Below are positions 44,079 through 51,125 of a stretch of 64,000 nucleotides of DNA, piece by piece. This DNA is from Sulfitobacter sp. LCG007. GTDB lineage: Bacteria; Pseudomonadota; Alphaproteobacteria; Rhodobacterales; Rhodobacteraceae. Made by a program: the position numbers and the translations under genes. The DNA is taken from assembly GCF_040801785.1 (NCBI RefSeq), contig NZ_CP161805.1:1612001-1676000 (forward strand). Reading direction: 5' to 3'. The notes beneath the pieces are model-generated. The model had not been told where the DNA came from and did no database searches. It saw nothing but the letters and a program-made list of their open reading frames with translations. The first letter of the stretch is position 1, and each line of letters begins with the position of its first letter.

Positions 44079-44999
44079 TTAACTCGTCCGGCCGTCCATG
44101 AACTTGTCGAAGCTGTCGAGGACTGGCTCTTCCTCCAGTTCGGCCATGTCCCATCGCGATGGGGCGCGGTCGGGGTAGAGCAGAAGCAAGATCGTCATCT
44201 GGTCATTGCTGGGCGAGAACACAGTCATCTCGTGGACCGGTTCAGAGCCGGGCCAGATGCCAGCGGGATGGTGGCAGCCGTAGCGCCCTTCATCTCCGTC
44301 CACCTCTTGCGCGGCAAGCGAGGCGGGAGGCAATTCGATCACCTCTTGCCGTGCCCTGTAGAAAACGCGGGACTTCAAGAGCGGTTCGCTGGACCAAGCC
44401 CAATCGATGAAGCCTTCCTTGCCGACCACGATCATCGCGCGTTTTTCGGTGATGGTCATCCATTTCAGGATCGCGGCGGTCAGCGATACGGCATAGCGAT
44501 CCGCGAGCTCGGTCATCACGTCGATGTCGATGATCCGGCCTTTGATCTGCTCGCGGAAATCGTCGAGGGGCATCATCAGGTAGGAGGCGAAGGTGTTCGC
44601 CTCCGCCTCGATCCTGTTCCGGGCCTCATCCCAGTCGGCCATGTTACGGCTGGTGCATTGGAGCCCACGCGGATTGGCCTGCCGGTGGAGGAGGTAGTGC
44701 TCCAGCTCATGCGCCAGCGTGAAGTTGCGCCGCCCCGGCGACCGGATGGTCTCGTTGTAGACAATGCCCCACTCGCCGGAGCCGTTAGGATGCGGCATCA
44801 GCATGCCTTCGACGCCCTTGGACAGCGCAAGCCCCTTCACGATGGTGATCGGCGCGGCCGGAAAAACCTGACGCGAGAAATCCTGCGCGAGCGCGGCCAC
44901 ATCGATGGGGAACCGCGGCAGCCCGTGCACCGCTTGATGCACGGACAGGATCTGCGTCAGGCGAATAGCCCACCCCTTCGGCGTCGTCGGCAGACTCAA
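44079..44999 (-). CDS. ImmA/IrrE-family metallopeptidase
   Basis: A 306-aa zinc peptidase with HELEH (H97, E98, H101) and the third-ligand helix with E131/E133 (RIEAEANTFASYLMMP), the ImmA/IrrE signature. Family members cleave a partner XRE repressor, which matches the XRE gene directly upstream and overlapping it by 4 nt. The C-terminal 100 residues (WPGSEPVHEMTVFSPSNDQM) are an extra sensor-like domain. It likely derepresses the divergent cassette at 45477-47625 on a damage or infection signal. Confidence 0.87.
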   Translation of the reverse strand: MSLPTTPKGWAIRLTQILSVHQAVHGLPRFPIDVAALAQDFSRQVFPAAPITIVKGLALSKGVEGMLMPHPNGSGEWGIVYNETIRSPGRRNFTLAHELEHYLLHRQANPRGLQCTSRNMADWDEARNRIEAEANTFASYLMMPLDDFREQIKGRIIDIDVMTELADRYAVSLTAAILKWMTITEKRAMIVVGKEGFIDWAWSSEPLLKSRVFYRARQEVIELPPASLAAQEVDGDEGRYGCHHPAGIWPGSEPVHEMTVFSPSNDQMTILLLLYPDRAPSRWDMAELEEEPVLDSFDKFMDGRTS

Positions 45000-45316
45000 T
45001 CCTTCTTACCCCACATGTCGATCATCTGGTTGATTTTCTGTTGGTCTTCGGGGTCGAGCTTGCTGAATTTGCGGAAGAAGGCCTCTTTCAGAACCTCGTC
45101 GCTGGGCTCCGCGCTATCATCGAGCAGGTAGTCTGTCGTGACCTCCAGAGCCTGGGCGATGCGGGTCAGCTTCTCGCCCGACGGTTTTCTCGTATCGCGG
45201 TTCTCGAGTTCCCAGAGGTAGCTCTTGCTGGAGTCGGTCAGCTCGGCGAGCTTGTCGAGGGAATATCCCTTTTCCTGACGGTGGCGCTTGATCTTCGCGC
45301 CGAGGGACGTGGTCAT
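44996..45316 (-). CDS. XRE-family repressor, partner of ImmA-like protease
   Basis: A 106-aa protein with a Cro/CI helix-turn-helix (KIKRHRQEKGYSLDKLAELT, SKSYLWELENRDTRKPS, residues about 8-65) and a short helical C-terminus that may dimerise or be recognised by the protease. ATG 45314-45316 follows AAGGA; the longer frame to 45505 crosses the operator region. Its stop overlaps the protease ATG. Two inverted repeats upstream are good candidates for its operators. Confidence 0.85.
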   Translation of the reverse strand: MTTSLGAKIKRHRQEKGYSLDKLAELTDSSKSYLWELENRDTRKPSGEKLTRIAQALEVTTDYLLDDSAEPSDEVLKEAFFRKFSKLDPEDQQKINQMIDMWGKKD

Positions 45317-45349
45317 CGTATCATCCTTGGATTCCTTGGTTGGAGGACA

Positions 45350-45371
45350 TTTGTTCGCTGTGCCGAACAAA
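45350..45371. promoter_or_regulatory. Operator-like inverted repeat 1
   Basis: A perfect 8-bp inverted repeat, TTTGTTCG and CGAACAAA, with a 6-base spacer. It lies 34 nt upstream of the XRE start and about 105 nt before the divergent cassette. A second copy of the half-sites lies 50 nt away. It is probably bound by the XRE repressor. Confidence 0.7.
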
Positions 45372-45399
45372 TTTGTGCCCCGCAAGTGGACGTGGCGAT

Positions 45400-45420
45400 T
45401 TGTTCGGTCATATCGAACAA
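45400..45420. promoter_or_regulatory. Operator-like inverted repeat 2
   Basis: Half-sites TTGTTCG and CGAACAA with a 7-base spacer, the same half-site as repeat 1. The two centres are about 50 bp apart, near five helical turns, which would allow cooperative binding on one face of DNA. The site is 57 nt upstream of the 408-aa cassette gene. Confidence 0.7.
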
Positions 45421-45476
45421 CATCGTATCGCATTTTCGCGATTCTGTCCTCCTCCCCGGCCAAAGAAAGGGCTCTC

Positions 45477-46703
45477 ATGACCGCCATCGCCGCGTTTCTC
45501 CGCAAGACCCCCGTGATCCGTCTGCAGGATTACTTCACTGCTGGCGGGTTCACCTCGCTTGCGCCCATCGACTGGCCGAAGCCCGAGCCCGAGGTGGTGG
45601 AGACGCTGATCAAGGCCGTCGATGCGATGTCCGACGACGAAAAGCAGCGCGTCGTTCTCGATGCGGCCCGCGTGGCGGCGCTGGCCGATGAGCCCGGCCA
45701 GAACGCCTTGCAGAACGTCGTCGTGAACCGCGCAGTCTTCGATACGCTTGAGGGGGCCAACAACCGCTCGCTCTGGGTTTTCCTCAACGAGAACGACCGG
45801 TTCCGCCTGGCCGAAGAGGTGCGCTACAATGACGAGCGCCGCCGCGGGCGGTCGTGGAGCGGGTTCGGCGTCGATCCCGATCTCGCGGTGAAGAAGGACC
45901 CGGTTTCGCTCGCCGCGTTTACGGCCGCGATCCGCGAACGGTTCGAAACGCCCAACGTCCATGTCGACATCTTCGACCGCCACCGGGTGATCCTCGAGCG
46001 CGAGGAATGCGAACTGGTCCAGGTCGCGGTCTACCGGGAGGGGCGTCCCGAGGACACGCTGGGATTCGACGCCAACAGCACCCTGTCGCGTCGGATCGTG
46101 AAGCAGGTCTTCGAGGCGGCGCTGACCTACGAGGCCGCGACCGGCGTGATCGAGGTCGTGGCAAAGACGCGCGAGGACCGGATCGATCTGACCCGGTACA
46201 TGGCGCGCGACCTGCTGGGCATCATCCTCGACGAAGAGCAGTCGCTGCCGCTGCGCGAGTACGATCTCAGCATGCTGCTGCGGCCTTTCGACTTCCCGAC
46301 TGACCCGGCCGACGGGATTGCCGGCGTGACCGTCAAGGAATTGCGCCTGATGGATCTGGGCGATGCGAAGGAGCGCATCACGCTCGAATCCATGTCGGGT
46401 GCCGACCGGACGATCTGGCAGATGGCGGAACACCGGATCGGCCTCGACATCGGTGGCGGCGCGCGTGTCTTGGGTGGCACCGGCGACGCGGCGGAATGGG
46501 TGGTCACCCGTGCGCGCTTCACTATCAAGTTCCACCCGGGCCCCGATGGCGGGCGGGGCAAGTCGCTGTCTTTGACCGTGACCATGCCGCATGGCTGCAA
46601 TCTGAAGGACATGACCCCGCAAGAGCGCCTGATCGGCGAGAAGTATCTGCGGCTCTGGGGCATCCTGAAGGACGATAACGATGAAGGCGACGTCCTTGAG
46701 TAA
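45477..46703 (+). CDS. Unknown two-gene cassette, gene 1 (island copy)
   Basis: A 408-aa protein without a recognised family, starting at ATG 45477 after AAAGAAAGGG. Residues 1-150 are helical; residues 155-405 form a beta-rich region with TYEAATGVIEVVAKTREDR, ADGIAGVTVKEL, then FTIKF and SLTVTMP strands and a final ERLIGEKYLRLWGIL helix. The same order of elements occurs in the 399-aa prophage protein at 14812-16011. It is divergent from the XRE/ImmA pair and overlaps gene 2 by 23 nt. I infer a regulated defence or stress cassette; no catalytic motif is visible. Confidence 0.75.
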   Translation: MTAIAAFLRKTPVIRLQDYFTAGGFTSLAPIDWPKPEPEVVETLIKAVDAMSDDEKQRVVLDAARVAALADEPGQNALQNVVVNRAVFDTLEGANNRSLWVFLNENDRFRLAEEVRYNDERRRGRSWSGFGVDPDLAVKKDPVSLAAFTAAIRERFETPNVHVDIFDRHRVILEREECELVQVAVYREGRPEDTLGFDANSTLSRRIVKQVFEAALTYEAATGVIEVVAKTREDRIDLTRYMARDLLGIILDEEQSLPLREYDLSMLLRPFDFPTDPADGIAGVTVKELRLMDLGDAKERITLESMSGADRTIWQMAEHRIGLDIGGGARVLGGTGDAAEWVVTRARFTIKFHPGPDGGRGKSLSLTVTMPHGCNLKDMTPQERLIGEKYLRLWGILKDDNDEGDVLE

Positions 46704-47625
46704 GCGTGCGATCGACCTTCTGCTGCGGGCCATGGAAGCCCGCAGCATGTCGCTCCAGACATCGGCGCTGCACCAAGTTTCACGCAGCGCGACCGACGCT
46801 TTGATCGGGGCCAAGCTGATGGTGCCGAGCGGGTACGTCCCCGTCGTCGCCGCGATGGATGACTATGAGGATGAACCGGTCGAGGCCACCTGGTCGACCG
46901 AGCTGAAATCATTCGGCTATCACGACAGCGCCGGCCGTCGGATCAAGGTCGCCCATCAGGATATCGCGGCGTGCAGGGTCGACTACGGTCTGGCCCTTGC
47001 CAAGATGCTGGTGGCGTTCGAGCGCGCCGGGCCTTCGCGCCCGACGTCCTTGGTCACGGATCTCGTCTGGGAGGTTGGAACCATCAAGCTCGCCGGAGCG
47101 AAGGCCCCTGTGCCCGTCTGGTTTGCCCCCCGGCTCGGAGATCCAGGGGTCTGGGCGCAGCTCGAGGCGCTGATCGGGCGCAAGCCGCCTCAGGAAATCC
47201 GCATCATCCTGACCTCCACACCCGGCGAGCGCATTCCCGAGACGGCCCAGAAACGCAGCCACATCATCAACGTGGCGGATGTTGCTGGTGATCCGGCCAA
47301 GCTCGCGATCTCGCCCCAAGGCCTCGGGGCTCGGGTGTTCTCCGGACAAGTGCAGCGTCGTTTCCCGATCGATCATTCGGATGACTACGGCATCGTCTGG
47401 CTGCGCGGCGAAACCCTCACCTTCGGCAGCGACAAGCAGCGACAACTCCTGGGGCTGCTGTTCGGCGCCTACTGGTCGGGATCGCCTGTGTGCCGGACCG
47501 CGGTCGTGCTTTTCGAAGCGGGCTACGGGGACAGCACGAACGCGTTCTCCAAGGTGTTCAGCGGTCGCAACGACTGGCGCTCGTTCATCAAATACGCCGA
47601 CGGAAACTGTTGGATCGAGCCCTGA
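46681..47625 (+). CDS. Unknown two-gene cassette, gene 2 (island copy)
   Basis: A 314-aa protein. An N-terminal helix-turn-helix-like region (ALHQVSRSATDALIGAK), a central alpha/beta region (DIAACRVDYGLALAKMLVAF, VPVWFAPRLGDPG, IILTSTPGERIP) and a C-terminal winged-helix-like domain (KQRQLLGLLFGAYWSGSPV, SKVFSGRNDWRSFIKY). The plan parallels the 374-aa protein at 13719-14843, though this copy lacks the four clustered cysteines. Starts inside gene 1 (23-nt overlap) and is followed by a terminator, so the two genes form one unit. Confidence 0.75.
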   Translation: MKATSLSKRAIDLLLRAMEARSMSLQTSALHQVSRSATDALIGAKLMVPSGYVPVVAAMDDYEDEPVEATWSTELKSFGYHDSAGRRIKVAHQDIAACRVDYGLALAKMLVAFERAGPSRPTSLVTDLVWEVGTIKLAGAKAPVPVWFAPRLGDPGVWAQLEALIGRKPPQEIRIILTSTPGERIPETAQKRSHIINVADVAGDPAKLAISPQGLGARVFSGQVQRRFPIDHSDDYGIVWLRGETLTFGSDKQRQLLGLLFGAYWSGSPVCRTAVVLFEAGYGDSTNAFSKVFSGRNDWRSFIKYADGNCWIEP

Positions 47626-47648
47626 TCCGATCAGCCATCGCCATTTCG

Positions 47649-47680
47649 AAGGCCGTCCATCAGGGCGGCCTTTTGCTTTT
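47649..47680 (+). terminator. Rho-independent terminator after cassette
   Basis: A 10-bp stem (47649-47658 with 47663-47672, one G:T pair), ATCA loop and TTTTGCTTTT tail, 24 nt after the stop of the 314-aa gene. It closes the two-gene unit. Confidence 0.8.
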
Positions 47681-47784
47681 GTGACTTTCCTACCGGCTTC
47701 CCTACCGGTGCCCTCCCTCAGCCCTCCCACCCCCTCTGGCATGTTGAACCCGCAAGTGTTCGCAGAAATCCCAAGGAGGTTCAC

Positions 47785-47994
47785 ATGGCGACCAGGCACC
47801 TTTCCCAGATCGAGCTGGCGGCTCGCTGGAACATTTCGCACCGCACGCTGGAGCGCTGGCGGTGGACGGGCGAAGGCCCGAAATTCATCAAGCTCGGCGG
47901 CCGGGTGATCTACCGGCTCGAGGATGTCGAGGCCTTCGAGGCCGAACAGATCCGCGGCGTGGATCACGAACCCCATCGTCCGATGTCGGCGTGA
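47785..47994 (+). CDS. Excisionase/AlpA-like HTH protein
   Basis: A 69-aa MerR/AlpA-like winged HTH: LSQIELAARWNISHRTLERW, then GPKFIKLGGRVIYRLEDVEAFE. An excellent ribosome binding site (AAGGAGGTTCAC) precedes ATG 47785. Such genes are typical first genes of integrated phage or satellite replication modules. The genes that follow are broken, so this may be the last intact gene of a decayed element. Confidence 0.8.
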   Translation: MATRHLSQIELAARWNISHRTLERWRWTGEGPKFIKLGGRVIYRLEDVEAFEAEQIRGVDHEPHRPMSA

Positions 47995-48005
47995 GGGGGC
48001 GGAAC

Positions 48006-48491
48006 ATGACGATCTCCAATCACATCACCCTGGCCGATATCCACCGCATGCCCGTCGGCCAGATCGCGGCGCTGCCCGCCGATCAGCTTGCGCTGCTGAA
48101 AGGCGCGGCGTAGGAGCAACTGACGCAGGCGAAGTCGGTCGCAGACTGGCTCGACGGCGCGATCTCCCTGAAATACGCGGACCGCGCCCAGGACACCCGC
48201 CAGGAAGCGGGCAAGGACACCGGCACGATCCGGTTCTAGGATGACGGCGTCACCGTGATCGCCGAACTGCCCAAGCGCATAGACTGGGATCAGGCGTTGC
48301 TGGCGCAGATCGCCGAGAACATCGCCTCGGCGGGCGAGGACCCGGCGGAATTCATCGAGACCAAGCTGTCGGTCTCCGAGCGCAAATACGGCGCCTTGCC
48401 GGAAAGCTGGCGCAAGGGCTTCGAGCCCGCGCGCACGGTCCGCACCGGCAAGCCGAAGTTCCGCCTCTTGCTGAACGAGGAGGTGCGCTGA
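48006..48491 (+). pseudogene. Phage gene interrupted by two in-frame TAG codons
   Basis: One continuous frame from ATG 48006 to TGA 48491 (about 160 codons) is broken only by TAG at 48111-48113 and 48237-48239. The protein before, between and after the stops is of one piece (QLALLKGAA, stop, EQLTQAKSVADWLDGAI, TGTIRF, stop, DDGVTVIAELPKRIDWDQ). It resembles the small protein that precedes the AAA_24 ATPase in rhodobacteral phage modules. The neighbours are also damaged, so decay is the best explanation. It ends in a TGATG overlap with the next gene. Confidence 0.75.
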
Positions 48492-48802
48492 TGGCCATTT
48501 CGCTCGCGTCCCTGCGCACGACCTCGGTGCTGACCCCGCCGCGCATCCTTATCCACGGTGTGGCCGGGGTGGGCAAATCCGCCTTCGCGGCCGATGCCGA
48601 CCGGCCCGTCTTCCTAATGACCGAGGATGGCCTGGGCAAGCTGCAGGTCCCGCATTTCCCGCTCGCGACCAGCTATGCGGAGGTGGCCGAGGCGCTCGAT
48701 GCGCTCTCGAACGAGGACCACGATTTCGACACGGTCGTCGTCGACAGCGTCGACTGGCTGGAGCCGCTGATCTGGGCCGAGGCCTGCAAGCGCAACGGCT
48801 GA
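48491..48802 (+). pseudogene. Truncated AAA_24 phage ATPase
   Basis: The first 103 residues of a phage nucleotide-binding protein, with Walker A HGVAGVGKSAF (about residues 19-29) and Walker B FDTVVVDSVDW (about 79-89). It stops after ACKRNG, less than half the expected length, where the sequence joins abruptly to the end of a DUF3987 gene. It was deleted together with the genes between. Confidence 0.8.
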
Positions 48803-49292
48803 CCGTACCGATGTCCGACGCGACGCGCGCCCGGTTTGCCGATCTCAGCGACGCCCTGACCGAGGAACTGCGGGCAGCGGCCGGGCCGGCCTTTACCGCC
48901 ATCCTCGCCCGGATCGGAGAGAACGCGCTGAAGCTGGCGCTGATCGTTGCCGTCGGGCGCGATCCTCTGCGCCCCGAGATCGACATCACCGCTGCGGACT
49001 GGGCCATCGGCTTCGTGCGACATTACGCGCGGCGCACCATGGAGGCGGTCGAGCGCCATGTGGCGGACACCGAGACCGAGGCGCATCTGAAGCGGCTGAA
49101 GGAGATCGTCCGCGCGGCCGGGCCCAAGGGGATCACAAAATCTGAGATACCCGCGCCTCCCAATGGCTGAAATCGCGCGACCGCGACGAAATCCTCCTGA
49201 CGCTGATCGAGAGCGGCGACATCACGACTGGCATGCGTGGCTCCTCGACCAAGCAGGCCATGGTCTACCGGATGGCGCGGTGGGGCGGGTGA
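48802..49292 (+). pseudogene. DUF3987 replication protein, C-terminal remnant with frameshift
   Basis: The end of a DUF3987 primase/helicase-like protein: VPMSDATRARFADLSDAL onward, then ITAADWAIGFVRHYARRTME. The frame breaks near 49148 (GAGAT followed by ACC CGC), where one base is missing; the shifted frame continues RASQWLKSRDRDEILLTLIE to WGG and TGA at 49292. The N-terminal two thirds are deleted. It is the distal part of the same decayed module. Confidence 0.8.
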
Positions 49293-49475
49293 CCGGAGAT
49301 CCTTCAAGCCGCCTGAAGCGGCCCTTGAAGCCGAAATTCCGACAAGTCACAGAAACGAAAGGTAAAAACCGAATCCTTCAAATCCTTCAATCTTTCAAGA
49401 GGACCCCTTTTCCCTATACGTGTACGCGCGCGGTTTAACATTGGGAGAGAGGTACCCATTGAAATATTCAATAAT

Positions 49476-50353
49476 TTAAAGGTTATATATTACACATAGA
49501 GGACAACCACTTAGGGGCGGAAATCTTTCAAGACGCCCCTCTAGGGTCAGGACTGATAGCCAATAGATGACGAGTGCCGCGAGGGCGATGGCTGATAAGA
49601 AGACCTTCGGGCACCGGTCGTAGCGGGTTGCCACGCGTCGCCAATCCTTGAGCCTGCCGAACATTATCTCGATCCGGTTGCGGCGTTTGTATCGGCGCTT
49701 GTCGTACTTTACCGTCTTCTTGCGCTGCTTCCGACCAGGGATGCAAGCGCGTATCCCTTTGTCTTGCAACGCTTCTCGGAACCAATCGGCATCGTATCCG
49801 CGATCTTCGAGCAGCCAGTCGACTTTTGGCAGGCTACTCAACAACGCCCGTGCGCCGATGTAGTCGCTGACCTGTCCGGCGGTCACGAAGAGGTTCAGCG
49901 GGCGTCCCTGACTGTCGCAGATGGCGTGCAACCTGGTGTTCATGCCGCCCTTGGTTCGGCCAATCAGGCGTCCACGCCCCCCTTTTTCACGCCCAAACTG
50001 GTCGCTGTCCGGCGGGCCTTCAGATACGTCGCGTCGATCATCACGGTCTTCTGTTCGCCGTGTTCGGTGGCCAGACCGGCCATCATCCGCGCGAAGATGC
50101 CCCGTTCGCGGTTTCTCTCGAACCAATGGCGTTCAACCGCTTACCTCCACCGTTTCCAACGGTTGTACAGCGTCTTGTGCGGCCCATAGGCGGTGGGGGC
50201 ATCGCGCCAGCGCAAGCCATTTCGATTGATGAAGATAATCCCGCTCAGCACACGTTGGTCATCGACGCGTGGCTTGCCGTGTGACTTTGGGAAGAAGGGC
50301 TCCAGACGCGCCATCTGGGCGTCGGTCAGCCAAAACGGATCAGACATGTTCAC
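49476..50353 (-). pseudogene. IS5-family transposase, probably disrupted
   Basis: ORF A (50141-50353) has the N-terminal domain (WLTDAQMARLEPFFPKSHGK) and stops at TAA 50141-50143. Without that stop the same frame would continue with the first catalytic aspartate (TVMIDATYLKARRTA). The rest lies in another frame (49476-50126) with LLEDRGYDADWFR and RIEIMFGRLKDWRR, reached at an AAAAAGGGGGG run near 49980 that is typical of IS frameshift windows. The extra TAA makes this copy probably inactive. The last frame reads past the IS end into flanking DNA. Confidence 0.75.
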
Positions 50354-50410
50354 CGCTCGTTTTCGAACCGTGAATCACGCTGCAAAGCGGAAATCAATGG
50401 GTCCTGACCC
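49544..50410 (-). mobile_element. IS5-family element (IS427-like)
   Basis: An 867-bp insertion sequence bounded by 10-bp inverted ends (GGGTCAGGAC and GTCCTGACCC) with TA on both sides (49542-49543 and 50411-50412), the 2-bp duplication expected of the IS427 group. It contains a transposase in overlapping frames on the minus strand. The 251 bp to its left are AT-rich and carry repeated ATCCTTCAA-like words, with no gene seen. Confidence 0.85.
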
Positions 50411-50431
50411 TAAGGGCTCGGAGCGGACCTT

Positions 50432-50710
50432 TGCGCGGCAGCTTGGTTCCGATGCGCAAATGATTTCCGTCGCGTGCATGCCCGCCAGCCGCACCTCCAG
50501 TCAGCGGATATAGCCGCTTCGGTTCTTCCTGGCCGGTCCGCAGAGGGGCTGGATGAACCTCTCATAGTGGGCATGGAGCGCGTTCACGTTCTGGATATCA
50601 CAGCATCCTGCGGCCACGCGCGTGCCTGGCTTGCGGCCGACAACGAAGTGCTCCAGGCCGGCTGCTGCCGTCACGTTCATGTAGCCGTTGGCGCCGTTCG
50701 GGCAGAGCCA
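50432..50710 (-). pseudogene. Transposase C-terminal remnant, IS1595-like
   Basis: The minus frame through 50501-50710 reads VVGRKPGTRVAAGCCDIQNV, NALHAHYERFIQPLCGPARKN and SGYIR, then TGA where W is expected, then LEVRLAG. The QNVNA-H-x(4)-F-PL-GPA-KN-GY pattern resembles the end of ISXO2/IS1595-type DDE transposases. It is a fragment only. Confidence 0.4.
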
Positions 50711-50750
50711 GCATCGCCGGGGACCAGCGGTTTCATTGCGCGTTCGAGCG

Positions 50751-50963
50751 TCACGCCCTTTCGGTTCGGACGGCGCCGGAAAAGGCGCGCGCCGCCTCGA
50801 TGATCCCCGTGCCCCCGATGTCGTCCGGGGTCTGGCCCGCGGACAGGAACCTCCGGATCGGACGGCCCTTCGCGTCGGCCAGAGCGTCCAACCTGGAGCT
50901 CGGGCTGCCCCCCGCTGACTTTCGGTCAGCTTCCCGCCGGGCCCTTGACGGCGGATATCGCAT
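50751..50963 (-). pseudogene. IS5-type transposase fragment
   Basis: A short frame with SRLDALADAKGRPIRRFLSA and GQTPDDIGGTGIIEAARAF, matching the middle of IS5/IS427 transposases (the same region as HAICDSQGRPLNLFVTAGQ in the adjacent IS). It lacks both ends and lies beside tRNA-Gly. It is a scrap of an older insertion, not part of the intact IS. Confidence 0.6.
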
Positions 50964-50986
50964 GAAATAGGTGGAACGTGCTCTGA

Positions 50987-51060
50987 GCGGGCGTTGTGTA
51001 GTGGTAAGACCTTAGCCTTCCAAGCTAATGACGCGGGTTCGATTCCCGCCGCCCGCTCCA
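50987..51060 (+). tRNA. tRNA-Gly (anticodon TCC)
   Basis: A complete 74-nt cloverleaf with CCA encoded. Acceptor GCGGGCG pairs with CGCCCGC, the anticodon stem TTAGC pairs with GCTAA around loop CTTCCAA (anticodon TCC), and the T arm is GCGGG-TTCGATT-CCCGC. It marks one edge of the 44-51 kb island and is a likely integration site for the decayed element next to it. Confidence 0.95.
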
Positions 51061-51125
51061 GAAGTTTCCTCTACCGTCAGCCGCCTCCGCGACTCCGCCG
51101 CCTCGGACCTGCCGGGCGTGGGACG

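Noticed and set aside
45350-45420. LexA boxes in the XRE-cassette gap
   Set aside because: Half-sites are inverted (GTTC facing GAAC) rather than the direct GTTC-N7-GTTC repeat used by alphaproteobacterial LexA.
48006-48491. Stop-codon reassignment (TAG read as an amino acid)
   Set aside because: Adjacent genes show truncation and a frameshift, and other genes here end normally at TAG (for example 1567 and 20187). Decay is simpler.
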